From the NCBI GenBank assembly GCA_030667965.1, contig DAOUUW010000010.1, forward strand, positions 1-34,826: a stretch of 34,826 nt of DNA, written 5' to 3'. A model generated the notes under the pieces. It searched no databases, was not told the origin of the DNA, and saw nothing but the letters and a program-made list of their open reading frames with translations. The translations under genes were made by a program, and so were the position numbers. The DNA is from Deltaproteobacteria bacterium. GTDB taxonomy: Bacteria > Desulfobacterota > Desulfobulbia > Desulfobulbales > SURF-16. Below are positions 6,730-16,125 of the stretch, piece after piece. Every line of letters begins with the position of its first letter. Position 1 is the stretch's first letter.

Positions 6730-8088
6730 ATGATACCGCAACAAACATCATCTCCTGCATATAAAATCCCACCTCACAATAAAGATGCAGAGATGTGCGT
6801 GCTGGGATCAATCCTGCAGCATCAAGGCATTTTACCTAAAACAATTGATTTTCTTCAACCTGATGATTTTTACTTTGAAGGAAACAAGTTAATTTTTCAG
6901 GCAATGGTGGCCTTATTTGAAAAAAATGAGCCACAGGATCTTATCACTGTCACCAACCACCTGAAAAACAGCAATAAATTGACCCAGACCGGCGGGGCGG
7001 CTTATCTTGCCTCATTGACCGACATTGTGCCGCTTGCATCCAACATTGTCTATTACGCAAAAATTGTCCGTGAAAAATCAGTTTTACGCCAACTTATCGC
7101 CACTACTTCCAGCATTGCAAGCCGATGTTATGACGAACAGGACGATATTGAGGGTCTGCTTGATGAGGTGGAACAGACTGTTTTTAAAATTGCCAGGGAC
7201 AAAAGCGGTTCCAATTTTGAACCGTTAAATAAAATTATCACCCAGACGTTTGAAAGAGTAACCTCCCTTTCCGAGAGAAAGGAAATGATAACCGGCGTAC
7301 CCTCCGGATATCATCAGTTCGACAAAATGACTGCAGGACTGCAGCCCTCCGACCTTATCATCCTTGCAGGACGACCAAGTATGGGAAAAACTGCATTGGC
7401 CATGAATATGGTGCAGCATACCGCGTTAAATCATGGCACCCCCGTTGGAGTTTTCAGCCTGGAAATGTCCAAGGCCCAACTAGGCCTCAGGCTTCTTTGT
7501 TCTCACAGCAAGGTGGACTCAAATGATTTGCGCACCGGTTTTATCAAGGACAATGACTGGCCTAAATTGACCAGGGCTGCCGGCGATTTATCCGAAGCCA
7601 CCATTTTTATAGATGATACGGCGGCTCTTTCGGCCCTTGAAATGCGAGCCAAAGCCAGGCGTCTTAAATCCGAGTTTGATATAGGTCTCATTGTCGTCGA
7701 CTACCTGCAATTGATGCGGGGCCGAGCTGACAGCAGGGAGCAGGAGATAAGTGAAATCTCCCGTTCCCTTAAGGCCATGGCTAAAGAACTCGATATTCCC
7801 GTCATAGCCCTTTCACAACTTAACCGCAGCCTGGAAAGCAGACCGAACAAACGGCCCCAGCTTTCCGATCTGCGTGAGTCAGGCGCCATTGAGCAGGATG
7901 CCGATGTTATCTGCTTCATCTACCGGGATGAGGTGTATAACAAAGCGGAAGACAATCCCAAACGAGGCATTGCTGAACTCATCATCGGTAAACAGCGTAA
8001 TGGCCCCACCGGCATAATTGAATTAGCATTTATCGGCAAATACACCAGTTTTGAAAATCTCGCATACCATGATACGCAGACAGCGTAA
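6730..8088 (+). CDS. dnaB: Replicative DNA helicase DnaB
   Basis: Hexameric 5'-3' helicase at the replication fork. 452 residues. N-terminal primase-binding domain (about 10-110), linker, then the RecA-like domain with Walker A GRPSMGKTA (214-222), Walker B IVVDYLQLM (about 321-329), and SQLNRSLESRPNKRPQ leading into the arginine-finger region LRESGAIEQDAD. No intein interrupts these motifs. The start at 6730 matches MIPQQ...PPHNKDAEMCVLGS, typical of the family; upstream codons from 6616 lie in the terminator. Eleven bases before leuS. Confidence 0.97.
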   Translation: MIPQQTSSPAYKIPPHNKDAEMCVLGSILQHQGILPKTIDFLQPDDFYFEGNKLIFQAMVALFEKNEPQDLITVTNHLKNSNKLTQTGGAAYLASLTDIVPLASNIVYYAKIVREKSVLRQLIATTSSIASRCYDEQDDIEGLLDEVEQTVFKIARDKSGSNFEPLNKIITQTFERVTSLSERKEMITGVPSGYHQFDKMTAGLQPSDLIILAGRPSMGKTALAMNMVQHTALNHGTPVGVFSLEMSKAQLGLRLLCSHSKVDSNDLRTGFIKDNDWPKLTRAAGDLSEATIFIDDTAALSALEMRAKARRLKSEFDIGLIVVDYLQLMRGRADSREQEISEISRSLKAMAKELDIPVIALSQLNRSLESRPNKRPQLSDLRESGAIEQDADVICFIYRDEVYNKAEDNPKRGIAELIIGKQRNGPTGIIELAFIGKYTSFENLAYHDTQTA

Positions 8089-8099
8089 TGAAATAGACC

Positions 8100-10580
8100 A
8101 TGAATACCCAAATTTATGATTTTACAGCCATTGAAAAGAAATGGCAGGACAGATGGCGCACAGAAAAAACGTTCAAGGTTCAAGCTGACAGCAGCCTGAA
8201 AAAATACTACCTGCTTGAAATGTTCCCCTATCCTTCCGGCCGCATCCATATGGGGCATGTACGCAATTACACCATCGGAGATGTTGTTGCCCGCTTTAAA
8301 AGGATGCAGGGATTTAACGTCCTCCATCCCATGGGGTGGGATGCTTTTGGTTTGCCGGCTGAAAATGCTGCGATAAAAAACAACACCCATCCGGCCAAAT
8401 GGACTTATGAGAATATTGATTACATGCGCAACCAGCTGCAGGGCATGGGACTCAGTTATGACTGGGATCGTGAGCTGGCTACCTGTGATGCAAACTACTA
8501 TAAATGGGAGCAGCTTTTTTTCATAAAGCTTTACGAAAAAGGACTTGTCTACCCGAAGGTCACAATCGTTAACTGGTGCGAAACATGCCAGACCGTGCTT
8601 GCCAATGAACAGGTCATCGAAGGATGTTGCTGGCGTTGTGATGAAAGTGTGATGCCAAGGGAGATGAACGGCTGGTTTTTCAAGATCACCGATTATGCTG
8701 AAGAGCTTCTGGCAGAATGCGACAACCTGAAAGGATGGCCGGAAAAAGTGCTGACAATGCAGCGCAACTGGATCGGCAAAAGCACAGGCGCCCAGATCGA
8801 TTTTCCCATTGAAGGCTCAGATGAAAAGCTGACAATATTCACCACCCGGCCGGATACCATTTTCGGTGCAACATTCATGTCCGTCGCCCCTGACCATCCC
8901 CTTGTCCGCAAACTTATTGACCAGGGAGGGCATGAAGAACTTGCGGCCTTTTCCCAAAAAGCACTCATTGAAAAACAGCGTAAAAATCCCGAGGATGAGC
9001 CGGAAAAAGAAGGTGTATTTACCGGAGTTTACGCAATAAATCCTTTTACCGGCAACAAACTTCCGGTCTATGCTGCCAACTTCGTGCTGATGGAATACGG
9101 CACCGGTGCTGTTATGGCGGTACCGGCCCATGACCAGAGAGATTTCGAGTTTGCCCATAAATACAGTATTCCAAGCAAAGTTGTTATTCAGCCGGAAGAT
9201 ACGGTGCTTGACAGCACAACCATGTCTGAAGCATATGAAGATCCGGGAGTTTTGGTTGATTCCGGCAAATTCAGCGGCATGCAGTCACTCCCGGCAAAAA
9301 AAGAAATAACCGCTTTTGCCAAACAACAGGGTTTTGGGGATTTTCGCACAACCTTTCGTCTGCGCGACTGGGGTATTTCCAGGCAACGCTACTGGGGTAC
9401 TCCTATCCCCATGATTTATTGTGACAAATGCGGCGTACAACCTGTAGCGGAAAAAGATCTGCCAGTCACCCTGCCCCGTGATGTTACCATAGAAAAATCC
9501 GGCAAATCTCCCCTGCATGATCTTGAGAGTTTTTATGCAGTACCCTGTCCCAAATGCGGAAAAATGGGCCGTCGTGAAACAGACACCATGGACACCTTTG
9601 TCGAATCATCCTGGTATTACGCCCGCTATGCCTGCCCTGATTATACTGATGGCCCCCTGGACAATGAGAAGGTCAGTTACTGGATGCCGGTTGACCAGTA
9701 TATCGGCGGCGTAGAACATGCCATCCTGCACCTGCTTTATGCCCGATTTTTCACAAAGATTATGCGTGACCTTGGCTACCTGTCCGTTGACGAGCCCTTC
9801 ACCAATCTGCTGACCCAGGGCATGGTTATAAAGGATGGCACAAAGATGAGCAAATCCAAGGGCAATGTTGTTGACCCTGATGTGCTCATTAAAAAGTACG
9901 GTGCCGACACGATACGCCTTGTCAGTCTCTTTGCCGCCCCACCGGAACGGGATCTTGAATGGAGCAACAAGGGAGTTGAAGGATCATACCGCTTCCTCAA
10001 CAGGGTATACCGTGTTATCCAGGATAATCTTGTCATGCTTAAACAGGGGAAAACAAACCTTGCTGTCAGCATGAATCAGGCAAGCAAAGATTTACACAGG
10101 AAAACCCATCAGACAATCCAGAAGGTCGGATCAGACATCAACGGCAATTTCCATTTTAACACCGCCATCAGTGCCGTCATGGAGTTGACCAATACACTGA
10201 CGGGGTTAACAGGAGAAAATTCCAGTGAAATTCCCCAGGATGAAGTCATTTGCGAAGCCGTCGAAGCCATTCTTCTCCTCCTGTCTCCCATGGTGCCACA
10301 TTTCTGTGAAGAACTCTGGGAGAGGACAGGTCATTCGATCCGCCTTTCCGCCATACCCTGGCCTGATTTTGACCCTGAATCGGTGAAGGAAAACGAAATC
10401 ACCCTCGTTGTACAGATTAACGGTAAAGTACGCAGCCGCTTACAGGTCGCTGCCGATAGCAATGAGAATTTTGTCAAAGAAAAAAGTCTTGCCGATGAAA
10501 AAGTACAGAAATTTATTGGCGATAAAACAATCAGAAAGATTATTGTCGTTAAAAACAAATTAATTAATATTGTTGTCTGA
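8100..10580 (+). CDS. leuS: Leucyl-tRNA synthetase
   Basis: Class Ia synthetase charging tRNA-Leu. 826 residues, normal bacterial length. [20 protein letters not shown] holds the HIGH-type motif HMGH (50-53); a zinc-like Cys cluster follows in [10 protein letters not shown]...CCWRC; the CP1 editing domain includes [13 protein letters not shown] and [21 protein letters not shown] is at 582-586; the anticodon-binding and C-terminal domains follow ([15 protein letters not shown]). It starts 11 nt after dnaB with a poor Shine-Dalgarno. No T-box leader is visible, and a T-box would not be expected inside an operon. Confidence 0.97.
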   Translation: MNTQIYDFTAIEKKWQDRWRTEKTFKVQADSSLKKYYLLEMFPYPSGRIHMGHVRNYTIGDVVARFKRMQGFNVLHPMGWDAFGLPAENAAIKNNTHPAKWTYENIDYMRNQLQGMGLSYDWDRELATCDANYYKWEQLFFIKLYEKGLVYPKVTIVNWCETCQTVLANEQVIEGCCWRCDESVMPREMNGWFFKITDYAEELLAECDNLKGWPEKVLTMQRNWIGKSTGAQIDFPIEGSDEKLTIFTTRPDTIFGATFMSVAPDHPLVRKLIDQGGHEELAAFSQKALIEKQRKNPEDEPEKEGVFTGVYAINPFTGNKLPVYAANFVLMEYGTGAVMAVPAHDQRDFEFAHKYSIPSKVVIQPEDTVLDSTTMSEAYEDPGVLVDSGKFSGMQSLPAKKEITAFAKQQGFGDFRTTFRLRDWGISRQRYWGTPIPMIYCDKCGVQPVAEKDLPVTLPRDVTIEKSGKSPLHDLESFYAVPCPKCGKMGRRETDTMDTFVESSWYYARYACPDYTDGPLDNEKVSYWMPVDQYIGGVEHAILHLLYARFFTKIMRDLGYLSVDEPFTNLLTQGMVIKDGTKMSKSKGNVVDPDVLIKKYGADTIRLVSLFAAPPERDLEWSNKGVEGSYRFLNRVYRVIQDNLVMLKQGKTNLAVSMNQASKDLHRKTHQTIQKVGSDINGNFHFNTAISAVMELTNTLTGLTGENSSEIPQDEVICEAVEAILLLLSPMVPHFCEELWERTGHSIRLSAIPWPDFDPESVKENEITLVVQINGKVRSRLQVAADSNENFVKEKSLADEKVQKFIGDKTIRKIIVVKNKLINIVV

Positions 10581-10596
10581 TAACAGGAATCAACTT

Positions 10597-11220
10597 ATGC
10601 TGTTTTCCAACTTTCAATCCGGCAAAAATGCCCCTTTGCCCCTGCTATTTCTGGGTATTATTTTTTTTCTCTCAGGCTGCGGCTACACCAACCCCTACTC
10701 CCAGCCCAGCGAACTTGTCGACGAAGGAGGGGAACAGGTTTCCATTTATGTCAGCATGTGGGAAAACCGTACCAGTGAACTCGGATACCAATCGGTTCTC
10801 CAGCAGACATTAGTCAGATGGCTGAAAAAATCCAGGCGTTTTTCTCTCACTAATAACAGGGCCGAAGCGGATTATATTTTAAGCGGAATTATCGAGTCCG
10901 CAGAATACCCCGGCCTGTCATACGGTCTCTGGGAAAGAGCTGTGGAGTTGCGGGCGGAAATAACCTTCAGCTTTAATCTAAAAGAAAATGATACAGGTAA
11001 AATCGTCCTGCAGAAAAGAGACTTCACCCGCCGTGAGGCCTTCCGGGTGGGAAGCAACGCATCTGACATGGAAATGAATAAAAAAGAGGCCTTACGTGAA
11101 CTTGCAGACGATATTGCCGACAATATCTACATACAGCTTTTCTACAAATTTTCCCGTGATGACCTGAAAGATGTGCAGGAAGAAATCTTCCCGGAAGATG
11201 AAATAGATATTGATGACTGA
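10597..11220 (+). CDS. lptE: LPS-assembly lipoprotein LptE
   Basis: Outer-membrane lipoprotein that plugs the LptD barrel during LPS insertion. A lipoprotein signal peptide runs from residue 1 to the lipobox FLSGC (Cys28), followed by GYTNPY, typical of LptE. Later segments (VSIYVSMWENRTSELGYQ, YILSGIIESAEYP, a Lys/Glu-rich stretch and a C-terminal helix) fit the family. It is 207 residues, including an acidic tail. The start at 10597 has AGGA eight bases upstream; a TTG at 10570 would overlap leuS. It follows leuS by 16 nt, as in E. coli. Confidence 0.85.
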   Translation: MLFSNFQSGKNAPLPLLFLGIIFFLSGCGYTNPYSQPSELVDEGGEQVSIYVSMWENRTSELGYQSVLQQTLVRWLKKSRRFSLTNNRAEADYILSGIIESAEYPGLSYGLWERAVELRAEITFSFNLKENDTGKIVLQKRDFTRREAFRVGSNASDMEMNKKEALRELADDIADNIYIQLFYKFSRDDLKDVQEEIFPEDEIDIDD

Positions 11221-11230
11221 GTTGTCATTT

Positions 11231-11291
11231 GGGAATGCGGATTTCGGAATGCGGATTGTTAAAACAAATCCGAACTCCGAAACCCGAAATC
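11231..11291. repeat. Imperfect hairpin between convergent lptE and tkt
   Basis: Left arm 11231-11260 and right arm 11263-11291 pair around TTGTT-AA-AACAA, with CGGATTT/AAATCCG and TTTCGG/CCGAAA blocks and a few mismatches. Internally GGAATGCGGATT is nearly repeated twice. It fills the 78-bp gap between two gene ends, so it may serve as a bidirectional terminator, or be a dispersed palindromic repeat. Confidence 0.5.
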
Positions 11292-11298
11292 AATAATT

Positions 11299-13242
11299 TT
11301 ACATCACCTCTTTAAACGCCTTTACAATCCCATCAGCATCAAGACCCTGCGCCGCATACAGATCAGCAGGCTTGCCTGATGAACCGTATTGAGTGACGCC
11401 AATACGCCTGAATTTGCAGCTTATTCCCTCATCAGCCAGCAGCATTCCCACCATTGCGCCGATTCCGGTATCAACATGATGATCCTCTGCCGTTAATACA
11501 GGGCCATTCTTGGCGGCCTCGATAACACTCTGTTTATCAAAAGGTATGATAGATGCCATGAACAGGACCGAAACGGATATACCCTCATCTTGAAGTTTCT
11601 GCCGGGCTTCCATCACATAGGGGCTGAGAGCCCCATATGAAATAATGGTACCGGCATTACCCTTCCTGACCCAGTCGCCTTTTCCGGGAGTAAATACATA
11701 ATCAGCGCCAAAAAACGGTGTGCCATCCTCTTTGAGTACCATATTCATTTTGGAACGCCCCATTCCAACGAAATGATTCCCCGGGTGCATGGCAATGTGG
11801 CGGGTGATTTTATCCGTCTGGTTGGGGTCGACCGGCAGAAAAACCTCAAAATTAAAATAATTTCGCATGAGGCCGATGTAGTCAATTCCCTGGTGGGTAG
11901 GCCCGTCCTCACCCACATCAAGGCCAAGGTGGGTGGCAACGACCTTGCTGTTCGTATGGTTTATGTCATTGATCCTGTTCTGGTTATAGACTTCGGAAAC
12001 GGCAAAAACGCCAAAAGTGCTGAAAAAGGCAGCCATACCTTCCCTGCTGATTGCCCCGGCCATGGTGGCGGCATGATGCTCCTGAATACCGCATTCCAGA
12101 AAGGAGGCCGGCATATGTTTATGGAAGTCGCCCATCTTGACCGAGCCTTCCAGGTCACAGGAAATGCCGACAATTTTCGGTGCTTCACCAGGAGTATTAT
12201 TTGCCTTTGCCAGCTCAAAGAGAGCAGTGCCATACCCTGAACGGCAATCCGTTTTCGTATCCGCATTATAGGTAATCGGGGCACCTGGAAGGATTTCAGG
12301 ATAATTCACCCTGTTTTCAAGTCTGGTGGAGGTTGACACAGGCTTTGTTCGCAACTCGGCCCATTTGTCAAAATCGTTTTCAACACCAAGTTCGGCACAG
12401 GCTTCAGCAAGCTGGTCAACTTTGAGGGGAGAGCCATGATATTTTGCCAGATTCTCCATAAAAGAAACACCTTTACCCATGGTTGTTCGGGCAATAATCA
12501 CCGTGGGTAACCCGACCTTATCAGGCAGGCCCTTATACACAGAAGAAAGTGTGGCAAAAACTTTATTGTAATCATGGCCGTCGTCCAACTCCTCAACGTT
12601 CCAGCCACCGGCAGCGAAAAGACCTTTGATGTCACTGGGCATGACATCCTCTGTGCTGCCGCATATCTGCAGATGATTGCGGTCAACAATGACCATGAGA
12701 TTATCCAGTTTGTATTTATGGGCAAAACGCATGGCCTCGGCAGCCTGGCCTTTCTGCAGATCGCCGTCCCCCATGTAGACAATGACTTTCCCGGAAGCCC
12801 CTTTCAGTTTGAGAGCCATGGCCATGCCCACGCCGGTTGAAAGTCCCTGGCCCAGGTTACCTGTATCCCACTCCACACCGGGGACAATCTTTTCCACATG
12901 ACCTGGAAAACCGGAGCCGGCCCTTCTGAATCCTGTCAGAAAATCCTCTTCCGTGAAATAACCATACTCGGACAGGACACTATACACCCCAGGGGAAATA
13001 TGGCCGATACTCATAACAACCCTGTCCCTTTCCTGCCAAAGCGAGTCATCCGGTTTATGGTTCATGATGCCATAGGTAACAAGCAAAAGATCAAGCGATG
13101 AAAGAGAACCTCCCGGATGACCCGATGCAGCAAGGCTTGTGGACAAAAGAATACGACGGGCGCACCTCTTTCTCATGTCGGCAAGATTTTGCAACTCTTC
13201 CGTGGACAGTTGGTCGTTATTGGGGTTTAATTTAAAAGTCAT
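11299..13242 (-). CDS. tkt: Transketolase
   Basis: Thiamine-diphosphate enzyme moving two-carbon units in the pentose phosphate pathway. A single 647-residue chain (not split into two subunits): SLAASGHPGGSLSSLDLL near the start, the ThDP/Mg motif GDGDLQKGQ (158-166) with DRN downstream, and a pyrimidine-binding domain with FLECGIQEHHAATMAGAIS, whose Glu activates the cofactor. The C-terminal domain follows (VLTAEDHHVDTGIGAMVG). Spacing and wording resemble the archaeal/clostridial-like transketolases found in many anaerobes rather than E. coli TktA, but function should be the same. GGAG lies before the ATG. Monocistronic, divergent from dusB. Confidence 0.94.
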   Translation of the reverse strand: MTFKLNPNNDQLSTEELQNLADMRKRCARRILLSTSLAASGHPGGSLSSLDLLLVTYGIMNHKPDDSLWQERDRVVMSIGHISPGVYSVLSEYGYFTEEDFLTGFRRAGSGFPGHVEKIVPGVEWDTGNLGQGLSTGVGMAMALKLKGASGKVIVYMGDGDLQKGQAAEAMRFAHKYKLDNLMVIVDRNHLQICGSTEDVMPSDIKGLFAAGGWNVEELDDGHDYNKVFATLSSVYKGLPDKVGLPTVIIARTTMGKGVSFMENLAKYHGSPLKVDQLAEACAELGVENDFDKWAELRTKPVSTSTRLENRVNYPEILPGAPITYNADTKTDCRSGYGTALFELAKANNTPGEAPKIVGISCDLEGSVKMGDFHKHMPASFLECGIQEHHAATMAGAISREGMAAFFSTFGVFAVSEVYNQNRINDINHTNSKVVATHLGLDVGEDGPTHQGIDYIGLMRNYFNFEVFLPVDPNQTDKITRHIAMHPGNHFVGMGRSKMNMVLKEDGTPFFGADYVFTPGKGDWVRKGNAGTIISYGALSPYVMEARQKLQDEGISVSVLFMASIIPFDKQSVIEAAKNGPVLTAEDHHVDTGIGAMVGMLLADEGISCKFRRIGVTQYGSSGKPADLYAAQGLDADGIVKAFKEVM

Positions 13243-13335
13243 GACGTCTCCGAGACTGTAAGAAATTATTTAAAAGGCTCCTGTACAAGTCGGCCATAAT
13301 ACTACGTTCTCAGTGAACTCTCCACTATAAAATCC

Positions 13336-14334
13336 ATGAAAATTACCCCCCTGAAAATAGGCACTGTAACCATTGAAAATCCTTTCATTTTAGCCCCTCT
13401 TGCCGGATTTACCGACCTTCCCTTTCGTCTGTTGTGCCGGGAAAATGGTGCAGGGCTGGTTTATTCGGAAATGATAAGCTGCCACGGGCTGACATACAAC
13501 CAGCAGAAGACCATTGACATGCTGCAAACCGATGAAAATGAGCGCCCTGTTGCCATGCAACTTTTCGGCAGTGAGCCTGACATCATGGGAAATGCAGCAA
13601 AAATTCTGTCAAAATACCCCATTGATATCATTGATATCAATATGGGATGCCCTGTCAAAAAGGTTATTAAAAGGGGTGCCGGATCCGCCCTGATGAAAAC
13701 GCCGGAACTTGCCGGACAAATTATCCGTCAGGTCGTCGAAAACTGTAATAAACCAGTGACGGTCAAATTCAGGTCCGGATGGAACCACCAGAGCATCAAT
13801 GCCTGTCAATTTGCCCAAATGGCAGAAGAGGCAGGCGCATCGGCAGTGATCATTCATGCCAGAACCTGGAGTGATGGCTTTTCCGGCAAGGCGGACTGGG
13901 ATATTATCCGCCAGGTCAAAGAGAATGTTGCCATTCCTGTCATCGGCAATGGCGATATTCATTCATATGAAACCGCCCTTGCATTAATGCATGAGACAGG
14001 CTGCGATGGCGTTATGATAGGCCGCGCATCCCTCGGCAGGCCATGGATCTTTCATGCAGACAGCCCCCCGGCAACTTCCCGGCTACGTCTGGCCACTCTT
14101 CATCGGCACCTGCAACTTATCAGCAGATACACAAGGCAGGGATGGGCTCTGGGTAAAATCCGCAATCATGCCGGCAGATATTTCAAAGGGATGCCCCATG
14201 GTGCGTCCATACGTTCAAGGATATACCAGGTAAAAACATTCTCAGAACTGCAAAGTATGGTGGATGGGCTTCTGCATGAATCACTTACGCAGGAACCAGA
14301 AGAGCAGCGAGAGCAGCAGACTGACAAGAATTGA
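13336..14334 (+). CDS. dusB: tRNA-dihydrouridine synthase
   Basis: FMN enzyme reducing uridines in the tRNA D-loop. 332 residues: FMN-binding TIM barrel beginning ENPFILAPLAGFTDLPFR; catalytic Cys105 in INMGCPVKKV; RSGWNH and IIHARTWSDGFSGKADW; GNGDIHS and GVMIGRASLGRPWIF for phosphate binding; then the helical tRNA-binding domain. The wording is that of the DusB subfamily. No clear ribosome binding site; the start is the first ATG that gives the full barrel. The last 54 bases overlap the convergent DUF2905 gene. Confidence 0.93.
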   Translation: MKITPLKIGTVTIENPFILAPLAGFTDLPFRLLCRENGAGLVYSEMISCHGLTYNQQKTIDMLQTDENERPVAMQLFGSEPDIMGNAAKILSKYPIDIIDINMGCPVKKVIKRGAGSALMKTPELAGQIIRQVVENCNKPVTVKFRSGWNHQSINACQFAQMAEEAGASAVIIHARTWSDGFSGKADWDIIRQVKENVAIPVIGNGDIHSYETALALMHETGCDGVMIGRASLGRPWIFHADSPPATSRLRLATLHRHLQLISRYTRQGWALGKIRNHAGRYFKGMPHGASIRSRIYQVKTFSELQSMVDGLLHESLTQEPEEQREQQTDKN

Positions 14335-14481
14335 AGTGGTCACAGGGAAATAAATGCTGAAATTTTCCCGGCGTACAACAATATCACCGGGCAGTCTTCC
14401 CAATGGTAATTTGCTGATAACCGGCCATAACAGGCCGATCAGCACAATAATGATACCTATGAGTATGAGATTTTTAGACAT
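14281..14481 (-). CDS. DUF2905 small membrane protein
   Basis: 66 residues with two membrane segments (about 5-22 and 47-63) around the short conserved LPLGRLPGDIVVRRENFSIYF, the hallmark of the DUF2905 family. The family is widespread and uncharacterised. Its 3' end overlaps the end of dusB by 54 bases on the opposite strand, so mutual antisense transcription is likely. The region before its start is filled by a repeat (14494-14733) that begins 13 bases away. No strong Shine-Dalgarno. Confidence 0.85.
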   Translation of the reverse strand: MSKNLILIGIIIVLIGLLWPVISKLPLGRLPGDIVVRRENFSIYFPVTTSILVSLLLSLLFWFLRK

Positions 14482-14493
14482 TTGTTAAAAAAA

Positions 14494-14733
14494 CAGGGGC
14501 AAAGGGGCAAAGGGGCAGGAAAGCGAGCCCGAAGTCTCGTTCCTCGCTATCTGCGAGACTCCGAAGGGGCAAAGAAATTATCTTCATTTACATTCACTGG
14601 TCAAACGTTTAACACTATCAACACCCTGCTTGTAACACTTTCCAAAAACTGATACGATTATATTGTCAACCGCAGAGCAAACAAACATCTTTTTTTCACT
14701 TTACCCCTCTGCCCCTTTGCCCCTTTGCCCCTT
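14494..14733. mobile_element. MITE-like element with 24-bp terminal inverted repeats
   Basis: A perfect 24-bp repeat built of GGGGCAAA units occurs at 14495-14518 and inverted at 14709-14732. Directly outside each end lies TTAAAAAAA (14485-14493 and 14734-14742), a possible 9-bp target duplication, though A-runs make chance likely. The 240-bp interior has no gene; it holds a shorter inverted repeat AGTCTCG/CGAGACT near 14532-14567. The element fills the gap between DUF2905 (-) and the response regulator (+), so promoters and leaders of both would have to lie in it or be supplied by it. Confidence 0.6.
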
Positions 14734-14742
14734 TTAAAAAAA

Positions 14743-16113
14743 ATGCCAACGATACTTGTAGTTGATGACGAACTCAGCATGCGGGAGTTTCTGAAAATTC
14801 TTCTTGAAAAAGAAGGGTACGACGCTGTTACTGCATCAAACGGCGAAAAAGCCGTGAAAATCATTGCAGAACAAGACCTTGATCTTGTTATTTCAGATAT
14901 CAGAATGCCCGGCATGAACGGTCTTAAACTGCTGGACACCATCAAAAAAAACCAAAAAGGGCTTCCCTTCATAATGATCACTGCATTTGCATCTCCTGAA
15001 GATGCGGTGCAGGCCATGAAGAATGGTGCTTATGATTATATCACCAAGCCCTTCAAAGTAGATGAGATAAAAGCAATCATTTCTTCGGCCATTGCAAGTT
15101 CCTCAGGAGATACTCAGAAAAAAGCAAAAAAAGCATCTTTCTCCAATATCATTGGAGAAAGTGCTGAAATGCGAAATATTTTTGACCAGATTAGCAGGAT
15201 TGCTCCTACCCACGCCAATGTACTAATCGTCGGCGAATCCGGCACAGGCAAGGAACTCGTGGCCCAGGCGATACACCAGAACAGCAAGGTAAGCCATAAC
15301 AACTTCGTCCCCATAACCTGTAATGCCATCCCGGAGACTCTTTTTGAAAGCGAGCTTTTCGGCCATGTCAAAGGTTCTTTTACAGGGGCCACTTCAAACA
15401 AAACAGGCCTTTTTGAGATGGCAAATAACGGCAGCGTTTTCCTTGACGAGATCGGCGAACTGACACCCATGGTACAGACCAAACTGCTTAGAATCCTGCA
15501 GGAAAGGGAATTCAAACGAGTGGGCGACACCAAAATAACCAAGGTGAATATGCGTATTATATCGGCCACCAACAGAAATCTCGAAGAAGAAATCATGGAA
15601 AAACGGTTCCGGGAGGATCTCTACTACCGTCTCGCCGTTGTACCAATCCGTATGCCGCCCTTACGTGAACGTAAAGGGGATGTGCCGCTCCTGGTTGATC
15701 ATTTTCTTAAAAAATACTCTGCAAATTTTGAAAAAGATGTGCAGCAGCTTTCCTCTTATGCCATGCAGGTTTTAATGGACTACGATTTTCCCGGCAACGT
15801 CAGGGAGCTTGAAAATATCATCGAAAGAGGCGTTGCATTATCTTCCTCTAATATCATTCTGCCTGAAAGTCTTACCCTGTCAAACAAGCGGCAGACTCCC
15901 CATCTTTCTAATGATACGCTGTCTCTCGCCTCCCTGTCCAGCGAAGAAGAGCTCTACGATCTTGGTCTGGAAAAGGTGACAAGCAGGTTTGAAAAAATAA
16001 TGATCGAACTTGCTCTCAAAAAAGCGGCCAATTCTAAAATGCAGGCCGCGGATCTCCTCAAAATCAGTTTTCGTTCCCTGCGCTATAAAGTCAAAAAATA
16101 CAATATCCAGTGA
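14743..16113 (+). CDS. Sigma-54-dependent response regulator (PilR/NtrC type)
   Basis: 456 residues. Receiver domain (1-115) with acidic pair Asp8-Asp9, phospho-acceptor Asp52 in VISDIRMPG and Lys102. AAA+ domain with Walker A GESGTGKE (164-171), sigma-54 contact loop GSFTGA (211-216), Walker B VFLDEIGEL and the FREDLYYRL finger region. A C-terminal Fis-type helix-turn-helix reads LALKKAANSKMQAADLL. The contact loop is GSFTGA instead of the usual GAFTGA. Start is ATG 14743, ten bases from a repeat arm and without a Shine-Dalgarno. Partner kinase follows 12 nt later. PilR is the closest recognisable type; targets are unknown. Confidence 0.92.
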   Translation: MPTILVVDDELSMREFLKILLEKEGYDAVTASNGEKAVKIIAEQDLDLVISDIRMPGMNGLKLLDTIKKNQKGLPFIMITAFASPEDAVQAMKNGAYDYITKPFKVDEIKAIISSAIASSSGDTQKKAKKASFSNIIGESAEMRNIFDQISRIAPTHANVLIVGESGTGKELVAQAIHQNSKVSHNNFVPITCNAIPETLFESELFGHVKGSFTGATSNKTGLFEMANNGSVFLDEIGELTPMVQTKLLRILQEREFKRVGDTKITKVNMRIISATNRNLEEEIMEKRFREDLYYRLAVVPIRMPPLRERKGDVPLLVDHFLKKYSANFEKDVQQLSSYAMQVLMDYDFPGNVRELENIIERGVALSSSNIILPESLTLSNKRQTPHLSNDTLSLASLSSEEELYDLGLEKVTSRFEKIMIELALKKAANSKMQAADLLKISFRSLRYKVKKYNIQ

Positions 16114-16125
16114 GTAATACTGTTC

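Noticed and set aside
8060-8100. T-box or attenuator before leuS
   Set aside because: The dnaB-leuS gap is only 11 bases and holds no structure.
12498-12840. Open frames of about 90 codons inside transketolase
   Set aside because: Shadow frames of a well-conserved gene; no independent support.
14495-14732. GGGGCAAA repeats as a CRISPR or tandem array
   Set aside because: Only three units at each end in opposite orientations with no spacers of regular size; the layout is that of terminal inverted repeats.
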